Source: Dipteris shenzhenensis (lineage: Eukaryota > Polypodiophyta > Polypodiopsida > Gleicheniales). From it: DNA of 64,000 bases. Position numbers and translations under genes: made by a program. Under the pieces are notes generated by a model that was not told the origin of the DNA, searched no databases, and worked only from the letters and a program-made list of their open reading frames with translations. The stretch is from NCBI GenBank assembly GCA_047967505.1, contig CM106539.1; one strand, given 5' to 3'. Shown one piece after another: positions 19,651 to 29,214 of the stretch (position 1 is its first letter; each line of letters opens with the position of its first letter).

Positions 19651-20905
19651 CTTCCAGCCTCCAAGTCTGACGTGAAAATTGTTGGCATTGTTGGCCGTGT
19701 AACGAAAGAAGAGGAGGCTCTTCTCTTGGTACCCTGCATCAATCCATTCCCACTCCCCAAGTTCCCATTGTACTACTTAAAGAAGGCACCTCCGTAGAGT
19801 CAAATCCTCCATGCACCCGAGGGAATATGATTTGGATAAGGGTCTAGATACATCCTGAAGCTAGAAAACACTGGTTCATAGACCAATACCTTGACAAGCT
19901 GAAGTGCAACATCCAAGAAAACTCTGAAGAGTACAACAGCCATCAAAGAGGAGGAGGCACCTTGAGATATGTTGAGATGAATATCCACCTTGTACTATCC
20001 ATCTAATCTCCATACGTCCAGCCGTCTTGGTTTTCCCCTTATAACGTGGTCTCAGTATTATAACTGGCATAACAAATCTTCTCTCGACTCCTTGCTCCTT
20101 GACTTAGTAACCTCCTCATCTCCTTATGTCAACCTCAAGTTTTCTTATAATCTCCATCCGCATGTGGAGTGTAAGATCTCCTATGATTCAGTCGTGATTG
20201 CTCTCTGCTGCCCCCCCCCCCCCAAAAAAAAAAAAAAGGGGAAAAAATACAAAAGAAAAGAATCTTGTAATTGCTCTCTTAGTGTCCATCCTAACTAGAT
20301 GGTGAGTTTACTTATCATTTTGTTGCAACCACTGGAGTCTAGCATGCATGTGGCTAAGTGGCATCTTGGGTTTGGCCTTCTATGCCCAAAATGCATAGTT
20401 TCATAGCTCGTCTTTGCATCATTGAGAAACAAGTGCAATGTCCTTGCTTTGCAATTACAGTTGAGGGGGACCAGCCAGACTATGACCAAAGTAAGCCTAG
20501 GCTAGCCAAATTGGAACTGGGATTAGCCAAGTTAGAGCCTACCAAATCCAAGCCCAACTTTATTGTGTTACAACCCCATAGAAAGGGTAGTAGGGTGCAC
20601 ATGAGAAGTAGAAATGAAGCATTGGCATGATGACTCAGAGCAAATCTAGTACTCCTACCAATCTCTTTTTAGTACTCTAATCTACTTATTCTAATTAATA
20701 GTAGAAGTCCAAATCAGAGAGTATGGTAGTGGTAGTTGGAGCATGGTGGATGCATTGCCAAGATGAGGCTGAGCAGGTCTAGTAGACCAGCCAATCTCTT
20801 TCCCATCACATGTCATTAAGTTTATCCTTGTTATCCCAACCTTGCAATTGCATATCGATCCCAATCCCAATTCTTATAATAATTCTGAGCGATAATGCAA
20901 GTGTC
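19651..20905. other. no gene recognised
   Basis: AT-balanced non-coding sequence. The only structure seen is a homopolymer block at 20211-20240 (13 C, then 14 A, then G). Confidence 0.6.
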
Positions 20906-20908
20906 TCA

Positions 20909-20937
20909 ACACACACACACACACACACACACACACA
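20909..20937. repeat. (CA)n microsatellite
   Basis: Uninterrupted AC dinucleotides, directly beside the T-run that marks the 3' end of LINE F on the minus strand. Confidence 0.95.
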
Positions 20938-22707
20938 TTTTTTCTTGTGCGAAAATGTTGAAGCTTTATATCACAAAGTAGCTGTCCCTGAAAGGGAAGC
21001 TCAAGATACATCAGCTGAAGATTTCAGTATATGACAAGTATACATTGTAATCTATGTAAAGAAATTTGTAGGCAATCAAAGAAAGATTGTTGCACAGAAC
21101 GTCGAAAAAAAACGAAAGTGGAAAAAGTAGGATCACCAAAGACTCTATGATTTCTATCCTTCCATAGAGTCCAAAGCGCCCAGTAGCGATCCCAAGTGAA
21201 AAAAAACTCAAACTCTTCTCTATGTGGGTGAATCCAAAAAGCCAAAAATGCTTCCAAAAGGTAGCGTTAGAAAATCTTGTTCTTAAACGCTGCCTAAGGA
21301 GACCCAAGAAATCACGGGTATGTGGACAATGCCAAAGAAGATGAGGCACAAATTCCCGTGGAGCCAAACATTTGCAATAGCCGGAGCAATACGTCTTCGT
21401 GCCAAGAGCTGCCTAAAGGAAAGAACGCCCAGCAACACTCACCACAAAAAAACCTATTGTCGAACAGGAATTTGGAATTCCAAAGCTGCCACAATCTTTT
21501 CCGCCACCACTTTGCCAGACGATTCATTTGCCAAAGCTGATTTGCCTTATCTAAAGCCCAAAGTGGGGACATAAAACTTTATACAAGGAAGGTAATGTAA
21601 TGTGGGACAGCCTCAAGAGACGGGCTGATGACTTTGATGAATGGAGAGTCCAATCTTGAAGCCTATCCTCAAGTTCCAATGGTGACACATGCAGAAAAGC
21701 CTGAAGCATTCGAGTTAGGGCGATAATGCATCCCTAATCCACAGTGTCTAGCAGCCAAAGGAAAAGATATGGGGGTACCATCATCATGAATGACATAAGC
21801 CACCGAACGGATCCCTTTAAAACTAAGAAAGTACAAACGTTTGTGTTCTTGCAAAGCCAATGGCGGAGGGTCAAAAACTCTCAACCAATGTATGCTTTCA
21901 GCTCTTAAGGAATTTCCTTGCAATGAGTCACGGCCATGCCATTCCAAATGTGAGAGGATATGCTTCCAATCCATTGACATTTTGGAGACCAAAAGACAGC
22001 CTTTGATTCTACCATCAAAACTACAAAAAAGAAAATCCCACTAAGTGGGCTGCCAGTGACCAAAAGCAGGGGTGGTGATCTGTAAAATCCAATAGCACAT
22101 CATGGCATCCCAAGGTTGATCTCCTTGCATAAATTGTGTTGCACTGCAAGCAATCTCAAACTTTTTCGGCCATGTTTTGCACGCCAAAAAGTCTCCATAA
22201 TGGTGCACATAAAGTATGTTAGATCTCCCTTGCTAAACATGATCAAAGGCAAATAAAATTGAGTGTATGCCACCAGAATAGATTCGACTATTTGTAACCA
22301 AACATGCAATGACCAATTTGCTAATTTCCAGTATTCAAGCTTTTTCTTCAGCTTTGCAAGTACTGTTATGGATAAATTTGACCAAAGTAAAAGGCATAAA
22401 TATGTGTGTGTACTTGTATGTGTGGCAATAGTATAATAAAATATGGTGTGCATAAGGCCCAGGGTTGATCTCCTTGCATAAATTGTGTTGCACTGAAAGC
22501 AATCTCAAACTTTTTCGGCCATGTTTTGCACGCCAAAAAGTCTCCATAATGGTGCACATAAAGTATGTTAGATCTCCCTTGCTAAACATGATCAAAGGCA
22601 AATAAAATTGAATGTATGCCACCAAAATAGATTGGACTATTTGTAACCAAACATGCAATGACCAATTTGCTAATTTCCAGTATTCAATCTTTTTCTTCAG
22701 CTTTGCA
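20938..22707 (-). mobile_element. LINE F (L1 type), 3' part
   Basis: Minus-strand LINE whose poly-A appears as the T-run at about 20938-20943. Its ORF2 remainder is read leftward from 22707. It is cut at 22712 by gypsy-type element G and resumes beyond G at 28364. An internal duplication repeats part of it. Confidence 0.8.
21011..22345 (-). pseudogene. LINE F ORF2 C-terminal part with zinc-binding region
   Basis: The post-RT block LKKKLEYWKLANWSLHVWLQ and QFYLPLIMFSKGD (about 22345-22200) is followed by HILSHLEWHGRDSLQGNS and ESIHWLRVFDPP, then the zf-RVT type zinc region: C-S-G-Y-C-K-C...EFVPHLLWHC at about 21400-21320. The end block DRYWALWTLWKDRNHRVF resembles the terminal segment of plant LINE proteins. 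Several frames are used and stops are present. The product would be part of a reverse transcriptase. Confidence 0.8.
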
Positions 22708-22811
22708 AGTACTGTTATGGATAAATTTGACCAAAGTAAAAGGCATAAATATGTGTGTGTACTTGTATGTGTGGCAATAGTATAATAAAATATGGTGTGC
22801 ATAAGGCCCAG
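22114..22811. repeat. 349-bp tandem duplication across the LINE F/element G junction
   Basis: Unit 1 (22114-22462) and unit 2 (22463-22811) each contain the end of LINE F and the first ~100 bp of the G LTR. Both breakpoints carry GGTTGA. The units differ at a few sites (for example GAGTGTATG versus GAATGTATG). Confidence 0.92.
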
Positions 22812-23710
22812 GGTTGAGGTGGCAGGGCATGACCATGTGCCACCCTTCCATGTAAGAAGACCCATAAGGTGTGTTGTACATAATCCATGGTGGTAATAAT
22901 ATAAAATGATAAGGTGGCATGGGTCCTCCATGCACCACCCCCCCACCTAGGCGGTCCCATGCCTGCATTTAGTGAGATATGACCTAAGGACCATGGGAGA
23001 AGTAATATAAAATAGGTGGAGATGGATATTATATTGGATTATTCCCTCCATGTAGGATGGGCCCATGTGGGGGGGGGGTGTAGAAAGTCTAAGAATGCAA
23101 GTTGAATAATGGGAAAGTAGGATGAGGTGGCAAGATTCCTTGTGCCAACCCTCCACTTGTTCTCCTAGATGTTTGAACGTATTATAAAATTGGGAAGAGA
23201 CCAAGGGAGTATCTTAGACTTGGGATATGGGGGTTGATGTATGTGGAAAAAATAGGCAAAGGGTTGTCACACACAATGGAGAGTGCATAATCGCCTAGCC
23301 CACATGGGACACTCTTCCACACACACCAGGCATGTGAGAGGATGCATTTATTGGGAGAGACCCCCTCTCTTGGCTATAAAAGGAGGGCGCTATTCCTCGA
23401 TGGAACACGCTCATTCTTGTAAAGCCACCTAGCTAGTACTTTGATTTCCCCCCCCATCTCTCTAATAAAGCATGACTCTCTTCCCTTGATGTCTCCATCT
23501 CTACATTCCACCTCCCATCATGTACATGCTCCTCTTCCCCTCTTCCTTCCCCCTTTAGCCATAGTCCCCCTCTTCATTTCCACACCTCTTAATCTTTTTT
23601 CCCTACCTATGTTAACGCTTCTTTCCTCATGTTCCCTTTTCCTCCATGGCCCTCGAGTGTCGCCATGCCTAGCGTCTAGCCTCACGCATTGAATTCTTTT
23701 CTAGTTAATA
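22713..23710 (+). repeat. element G 5' LTR
   Basis: Starts TGTTATGG and ends TTAATA (probably TTAACA originally). TATA box TATAAAA at 23375-23381 and AATAAA at 23464-23469. A second, partial copy of its start lies at 22364-22462 because of the tandem duplication. Confidence 0.92.
23375..23381 (+). promoter_or_regulatory. TATA box of the element G LTR
   Basis: GGCTATAAAAGGAGG is a strong TATA context. The same motif is kept in the 3' LTR at 28023-28029, and a similar one lies in element L at 62524. Confidence 0.75.
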
Positions 23711-23714
23711 GAAC

Positions 23715-23732
23715 TGGTGTGGCTGCTGGGAT
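23715..23732 (+). other. element G putative primer binding site (not iMet)
   Basis: TGGTGTGGCTGCTGGGAT begins 4 bp after the LTR and is followed by CGAA, so it fits a tRNA 3' end ending CCA, with acceptor, T-stem and a T-loop of the form TTCGATC. The tRNA is not identified; tRNA-Gly or Ala types are similar only in part. Confidence 0.5.
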
Positions 23733-24249
23733 CGAAATCTCCACGGCTAGTGATGTAAAATTCGTTACTCCTACGGCTGGATGTAGTTCTGTAGCACCTT
23801 CTGTGTGCAGTTCTTTGCTTCTGCGCCTCCAATCTACGTATCTTCTACTCGTAGTTCTCCATCTCTGCGGCTGCAAAACTTCTCAATTTCTACACCTTTA
23901 GCCTGCGTTTCCGCGCATCTTTTGGGTTCCTGCGCAGCGCCACGTATCTTCTAGTCGACCGCGCTTGCAAAACCACTCATGCGCATCTGCAACACCCGCA
24001 CGCCCCTTGGTTGCAGCTAACGCATTTGCGCGTCACGAACAGATCACGAATCGCGACTGTTTTCCAAGTTCCTGCATCTTCTGACGCATCTGCGCGTCGC
24101 AGACAGATCGCGACTGTTTTCTTGGGTTTCTGCGTCTTCTGGCCGACCTGCGCGTCACGGACAGACTTTTCGGGCTCCTGAAAAAGATCTAGCGTCCCTA
24201 TCCTCTTCCTCTTCTTCTTCTCTTTCTCTTCTCTTCTCTTCTCCTCTCC

Positions 24250-24335
24250 TCTCCTCTCTTTTTATTAAAGAGTGGGAATTGAATCCAAGACCTCCCCATT
24301 TACAAAAGGAAGGCTTACCAATGAGCAAATAGGAA
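24250..24335 (-). repeat. tRNA-derived SINE-like head inside element G
   Basis: On the minus strand a box-A-like TTTGCTCATTGGTAAGC (about 24313-24329) is followed, about 31 nt on, by a box-B-like GGATTCAATTCC (24276-24287). This spacing matches tRNA genes. An A-rich stretch and a GA-rich stretch follow. No flanking duplication was found. Confidence 0.4.
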
Positions 24336-24937
24336 GTGATGAAAGTGTAATGATATTGCTTATATGGCGAAATCTCATGAACTGTAACTCTGTAACCGTA
24401 GGGAGTTTCCTCTTGTTGTAAAAAGCAAAAGTACTTCATTTCATGTGCTCTATTCATATCTGATACTAGATCGTAGATTCTGAACTTTTTCAAGTTCACT
24501 CCTTGGATGCACGCCACACGAGGAGAATGGATATTTATGTCACTTCTTGACGAGTTCAAGGATTTGGTGCTTGGTCCTCCGCTCATTACAGCTACCAATT
24601 AGCGAGATCTCTTTCTTGATCTTCATGTCGATCTTCAACAACTGATTGTACAATGTATTGTTCAAGGAGACGATGGGTGGGATGATACACCGTGGATGAT
24701 TCAAGGTGAAGAACTAGTGATACACTGGGAGAACTTTGATTTCAATTCTACTCATTGTGCGGTGATCGAGCTACTTACTGCATTGGAGGTAATTAAAAGG
24801 GTGACATTCTTCAAAGGGTGAGATGCTCCCCAAGCTTGGGGGAAGATTTGGCGCATCTGCTTATTAATTCCGCTCGTCTTGAATGATTTCTTCTCCATCT
24901 CACTACAAAGGTTTCTAGGGCTCGGCTATGGTTGGTA

Positions 24938-25162
24938 ATGTTTCGACCAAGGAATCCCTTTGTACCTAATCAACCTTTTGTGCCTGATTTTGAGCTTCAA
25001 GTTGTAATTCTTTTTTGTCTAAAGATAAACTATCAACAAAGGATTGCAAGTTTATTTCGTGCTGAACGTCTTGCTCAAGTATTAAATTCTCCCCACCCTC
25101 TCCTTCTACCTATCTTGGACTACCGAGAAACTTGGGATGTCCGGATTTTAGTCTTGGTGTGA
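24938..25162 (+). CDS. unrecognised small ORF (74 aa), also present in element L
   Basis: Starts at ATG 24938 (MFRPRNPFVPNQPFVPDF) and is open to TGA at 25160-25162. The C-terminal half reads QQRIASLFRAERLAQVL and then PLLLPILDYRETWDVRI. The sequence at 63456-63682 has the same start (MFPRN...PNQP) and the same core (QQRTALLFGADRLAEIM, PFLLPMLEY, TWDV), so the ORF is conserved between two elements. Its stop overlaps the next start codon (TGATG). I recognise no domain. It could be a degenerate gag piece or a novel element protein. Confidence 0.6.
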   Translation: MFRPRNPFVPNQPFVPDFELQVVILFCLKINYQQRIASLFRAERLAQVLNSPHPLLLPILDYRETWDVRILVLV

Positions 25163-25626
25163 TGACATCTTGGCTCCTCCAATTTGACGGCGCATACAAA
25201 CCTTCGACCAAGGCTGCTGGTGTGGGTGTGAAGCTCACTTCACCAAGGGGTGAGGTGTATTGTTATACCAAGTCTGCACCAACAAGTACTTGCAACCAAG
25301 CTGAGTACTCGGCACTCATTTTTGGGCTACAAAAGGCGCAAGAACATCGCATCAAGCAACTTGAGGTGCAAGGAGATTCTCAACTCGTGTGTGAACAAGT
25401 TAGTGGAAGGTGGAAGGTACGGAGCAAAGGCTTGGTTCCACAACATCAACAAGCATTGGAACTTTGCCAACAATTTGAAGAGGTAAAAATTCAGCATATC
25501 CCTTGAGCTCAAAATATAGTTGCTGATTTCTTGGCACATGAAGCTTATACTTCAATCATGCATGAAGCGAGTGGAAGCACCGCCCCAACAAAGCCACAAG
25601 CCACAAATAAGGGTGATCATTTGTAA
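25162..25626 (+). pseudogene. element G RNase H (RVT_3/archaeal type)
   Basis: The ATG at 25162 overlaps the preceding TGA. Blocks: LLQFDGAYKP (D9), GVGVKLTSPRGE, NQAEYSALIFGL (E48), VQGDSQLV (D72), then a TGA at 25504-25506. The same frame resumes with AQNIVADFLAHEA (fourth acidic residue, D122) up to TAA at 25624-25626. All four catalytic positions are present. Proteins of this type occur as a second RNase H in some plant gypsy lineages (Tat/Ogre). A TGA at codon 115 truncates it. Confidence 0.8.
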
Positions 25627-25762
25627 GGAATGCAAAGGTTGTGGTCATCATGAAACTAAGTGTTGGGCATATTTGATACGAGTTTACCAACTTCGGAAGA
25701 TCATTAGAAAGGTCCTCAAGGACATTGCTCAAAAGAAGAATGCCAGACCGCACACCCCTTGA
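25520..25762 (+). pseudogene. CCHC zinc-knuckle ORF between RNase H and integrase
   Basis: An 80-codon frame contains C-K-E-C-K-G-C-G-H-H-E-T-K-C (about 25625-25670), a CX2CX4HX4C knuckle, followed by a Lys-rich helix. It overlaps the end of the RNase H frame, so a frameshift is likely. Zinc knuckles of gypsy elements usually lie in gag upstream of the protease; their position here is unusual. Confidence 0.6.
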
Positions 25763-25904
25763 AGAAATAGCATGGCGACTACAAGAACTGGAAGAAGCTG
25801 AAGGTGATGTGCAAGCTCTCCAACTATTGACATTTGTCATGGCATTCTTGTTTGCCTTGATGAACAAACTCATGCAACGCCGTGTCTCTAACCCTCGCTT
25901 GTAA
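25740..25904 (+). CDS. small ORF with a predicted membrane segment (54 aa)
   Basis: Starts at ATG 25740 (MPDRTPLEEIAWRLQELEE), an acidic amphipathic helix. It continues with the hydrophobic stretch LLTFVMAFLFALMNKLM (about residues 29-45) and a basic end, and closes at TAA 25902-25904. It overlaps the end of the knuckle ORF by 23 bp. It is open and of moderate length for AT-rich DNA, but function and expression are unknown. The possibility of an envelope-like peptide is speculation. Confidence 0.3.
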   Translation: MPDRTPLEEIAWRLQELEEAEGDVQALQLLTFVMAFLFALMNKLMQRRVSNPRL

Positions 25905-26179
25905 AGATGGATGCGATATCATGAGGGTTGGTCCTTGTTTTATAAGAATATGAATTTTCTTTCAAAATTGTAAAAGGGGGTTGTTCAACCTTGAAGATTG
26001 CTTTGATTGATTTAGAGGAGTGCCTCGATGTAACCCTTGTAGCGGCCATAAAAGTTGGGGATCCATGGTATGGTGGAATCTACAGGTTTCTGACCGCTTT
26101 CTCCTTTCCTCCAGAAAGTACTAGCTAGGAGAGAAAGAAAATCCATAGAGATAGTAGGCGCTACACTCTCTTTGATGGG

Positions 26180-26860
26180 GTGTTATACCGTCAAGGCCTG
26201 GATGGGGTACTAAGACGGGCCATTGATGCAAATGAAGTACCTAAGGTATTGAAGCATTATCATGATGGATTTTGTGGAGGCCACTATGCCGGTGACTATA
26301 CAGCTAAGAAGATTTTACATGCTGGATACTATTGGCCGACCTTGTTCAAGGATGTCACTATGTATTGCAAAACTTGTGAACCATGCCAATTCTTTGATAG
26401 GAAGGATTTGCGTCTTGGGCAACATCACCCAGTGATGTCCATCCATCCGTTTCAGAAGTGGGGAATAGATTTTGTTGGGCCCCTACCCATGACTCCCCGC
26501 AAAAAGAAGTATCTTTTGGTAGCCACTCAGTATATCACTAAGTGGGCTGAAGCTATCGCCCTCCCTGCTGCAAATGATAAGGCAGTTTCAAATTTCATAT
26601 TTGAACGTATCTGCACAAGGTTTGGGACACCCATGGAAATAGTATCTAACCATGGGAGTCCATTCTTAAATGAAGCAGTGGAGTTGCTCATGGATCACAT
26701 GGGTATTGATCACCGCACTTCTAGCATCTATCATCCAGCGTCCATGGGACAAACAGAGCGGACCAATGGCCTCCATTCATGGGAAAAATGGCCACAGGGA
26801 ACAGGAGCCAGTGGGATCAGAAGGTCATTGAGCTGTGTGGGCTTACAACATCACTCATAA
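26180..26860 (+). pseudogene. element G integrase, catalytic Asp changed to Asn
   Basis: H2C2 zinc domain: HYHDGFCGGHYAG (H28, H35) and CKTCEPCQ (C66, C69). Core: KWGIDFVGP (D97), EIVSNHGSPF (N157 where Asp is expected, codon AAC at 26648) and GQTERTN (E193); the spacing N157-E193 is 35 residues, so this is DD35E with the middle Asp lost. The frame shifts near 26790-26840. The protein would be catalytically dead. Confidence 0.88.
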
Positions 26861-27437
26861 AACGTCTACAGGTCAGACTCCTTTTGAGTTGGTGTATGGT
26901 ACTGAGGCAGTTTTACCACTAGAGATAGAGATTCCGGCCTTGAGATTGGCACAAGAACAAAGGATGACAGAAGATGAACATATAGAGGCCAGGTTGGTAC
27001 AACTTGAGAAGCTAGATGAAACCCGACGCCTTGTACTCCATCAAACAAAGATCCAAAAGAACCGACAAAAGGCCCGCATGGATGCTAAGATTCGCAAGGG
27101 ATGGGAAAGACACTTTGCTGAGGGGGATGTTGTGCTATGCTTTGATAATAGATTGGACCACCAGATGGATATAAAGTTTCTCCCACTGTGGACCGGTCCA
27201 TATAAAGTCATCAAGGAATGTAGCAATGGGTCTGTACAAGTTCAGGAGCTGCATGAGCCATATGGCAAGAAGGTGATCAACAAGCGTTATCTCAAGCCCT
27301 TCTTTGTGCGTGATGGTCCCAGGCATGGAAATGATGTGCATTCCTTGCCCGGGAGGGGGGAAACTGTTATGGATAAATTTGACCAAAGTAAAAGGCATAA
27401 ATATGTGTGTGTGCTTGTATGTGTGGCAATAGTATAA
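26835..27437 (+). pseudogene. element G integrase C-terminus with GPY/F module
   Basis: Continues in another frame with AYNITHKTSTGQTPFELVYG, then PLEIEIPALRLAQEQRM, HFAEGDVVL and LPLWTGPYKVIKE (GPY module), and ends with GKKVINKRYLKPFF near 27300. The frame runs on into the 3' LTR, so the last ~30 codons are not real protein. Confidence 0.82.
27350..27364 (+). other. element G polypurine tract
   Basis: CGGGAGGGGGGAAAC lies directly before the 3' LTR tip TGTTATGG. Confidence 0.85.
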
Positions 27438-28359
27438 TAAAATATGGTGTGCATAAGGCCCAGGGTTGAGGTGGCAGGGCATGACCATGTGCCACCCTTC
27501 CATGTAAGAGGACCCATAAGGTGTGTTATACATAATCCATGGTAGTAATAATATAAAATGATAAGGTGGCATGGGTCCTCCATGCACCACCCCTCCACCT
27601 AGGCGGTCCCATGCCTGCATTTAGTGAGATATGGCCCAAGAACCATGGGAGAAGTAATATAAAATAGGTGGAGATGGATATTATATTGGATTATTCCCTC
27701 CATGTAGGATAGGCCCATGGGGGGGGGGTAGAAAGTCTAAGAGTGCAAGTTAAATAATGGGAAAGTAGGATGAGGTGGCAAGATTCCTTGTGCCAACCCT
27801 CCACTTGTCCTCCTAGATGTTTGAACGTATTATAAAATTGGGAAGAGACCAAGGGAGTATCTTAGACTTGGAATATAGGGGTTGATGTATGTGAAAAAAT
27901 GAGACAAAGGATTGTCGCACACAATCGAGAGTGCGTAACCGCCTAGCCCACATGGGACACTCTTCCACACACACCATGCATGTGGGAGGATGCATTTATG
28001 GGGAGAGACCCCCTCTCTTGGCTATAAAAGGAGGGGGCTATTCCTTGATGGAACATGCTCATTCTTGTAAAGCCACCTAGCTAGTACTTTGATTTCCCCC
28101 CTCCATCTCTCCAATAAAGCATGACTCTCTTCCCTTGATGTCTCCATCTCTACATTCCACCTCCCATCATGTATATGCTCCTCTTCCCCTCTTCCTTCCC
28201 CCTTTAGCCATAGTCCCCCTCTTCATTCCCACCCCTCTTAATCTTTTTTCCCCACCTATGTTAACGCTTCTTCCCTCACGTTCCCTTTTCCTCCATGGCC
28301 CTCGAGCGTCGCCATGCCTAGCGTCTAGCCTCATGCATTGAATTCTTTTCTAGTTAATA
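27365..28359 (+). repeat. element G 3' LTR
   Basis: From TGTTATGG to TTAATA, with TATAAAA at 28023-28029 and AATAAA at 28113-28118. It differs from the 5' LTR by scattered substitutions and small indels, suggesting an insertion of moderate age. AGTAC overlaps its end and the flank. Confidence 0.92.
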
Positions 28360-28363
28360 GTAC

Positions 28364-28440
28364 GCAATCAGTTTGCTGGTGATGAGTAATCATCCAACCC
28401 AAGTCAATCAATAGAATCTTAGAATTATTATTTTTTATGT
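28364..28440 (-). pseudogene. LINE F ORF2, part cut off by element G
   Basis: The minus strand reads KILLIDLGWMITHHQQTDC in the same frame that, before the insertion, joined LAKLKKKIEYWKLANW on the far side of G. This matches the region upstream of the post-RT block in other LINEs. Confidence 0.6.
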
Positions 28441-29065
28441 TACAAGGCCTTTATATTTTTCTCAAGATGATAGTTTTGTTCTTCAACCAAGAACATGAAG
28501 CAAATGTAAACGCCTTTAGATCAATTACATTTTGTTTTACATTATTTGTCAAAATGATAGTTTGTTCTCAATCAAGAACATGAAGGAGATGTAAATTCCT
28601 TTAGATCACTTACACTTTGTTTTATCTTATAGATATGTTGTCGCAGTGCTTTCCTAAAGCCTTTGCCATGATGCTTTTGAATAGGATTTTTAAGACCCAA
28701 TTGAATGATCCGCTCCTTTGCCCTTGCCATACTATTCGCTACCTAGCACACAAAATTGAGAACAAATTCAGCCAATTTTCAAAAATAGAAGGACAATCAA
28801 TACAACATTACAAATAAGGATGGGGCTACATACTTTTTTGTTTGGAACAAGCTGTGTTTCCTATTAAAACAATATAGTACAACAATAAAGGTCATAAATG
28901 TCACAGCTCAGAACAAATATCCTAAGTTTTCATTTTAAAAGTTTTCCTTGCAATTTTAGATACCGTTGATAATGGTTGGGTCACAGACTCCCAAGTTCTA
29001 ACGATGGGGTGAAGCCTTTGGAGTTAGTTAACAGAGGCCCAAACCAAGAATGATAGTCTCTGGAA
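28441..29065. other. no gene recognised; local duplication
   Basis: A ~85-bp unit around GATAGTTTGTTCT...AAGAACATGAAG at about 28465-28550 is repeated at about 28552-28632 with several differences. The rest is AT-rich. The neighbouring LINE F may extend into it, but no further blocks are recognisable. Confidence 0.5.
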
Positions 29066-29075
29066 ATGGTTAACA
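29066..29075. repeat. LINE D target-site duplication, left copy
   Basis: TGGTTAACAT lies at 29066-29075 directly before the T-run (reverse poly-A). The same ten bases occur at 32229-32238 on the other side of LINE D. Confidence 0.85.
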
Positions 29076-29214
29076 TTTTTTTTTTGGCCGAAAAAACAGT
29101 GCTAATTATATTACTTCGAAAACAAGATACATGAGGTCAGCTTTGCAACTGACGCGGGCTGCGTTCACAAATCGGACGCAGCCCTAAAAGAAAACAAAAA
29201 TGTGAAGCTCTCTC

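Larger units (their letters stand above)
22713..28359 (+). mobile_element. element G: gypsy-type LTR retrotransposon without gag or RT
   Basis: Complete ends: LTRs at 22713-23710 and 27365-28359, a primer site after the first, a polypurine tract before the second, and flanking AGTAC on both sides (22708-22712 and 28359-28363). The interior encodes an unrecognised small ORF, an RNase H, a zinc knuckle and an integrase. Capsid, protease and RT motifs are not found. The element is inserted in LINE F. Confidence 0.9.

Noticed and set aside
22335-22968. Minus-strand frames rich in His/Tyr/Thr in the G LTR
   Set aside because: They are LTR sequence read backwards (repeat in 27135-27620), joined to LINE F only by the insertion.
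23441-23692. Plus frame MISPPISLIKHDS... in the G LTR, also at 28135
   Set aside because: CT-rich end of the LTR beside the polyadenylation signal; repeated only because the LTR is.
28617-28817. Plus frame at 28617 and its reverse as RT remains
   Set aside because: Both strands were translated in all frames; no RT block could be placed.
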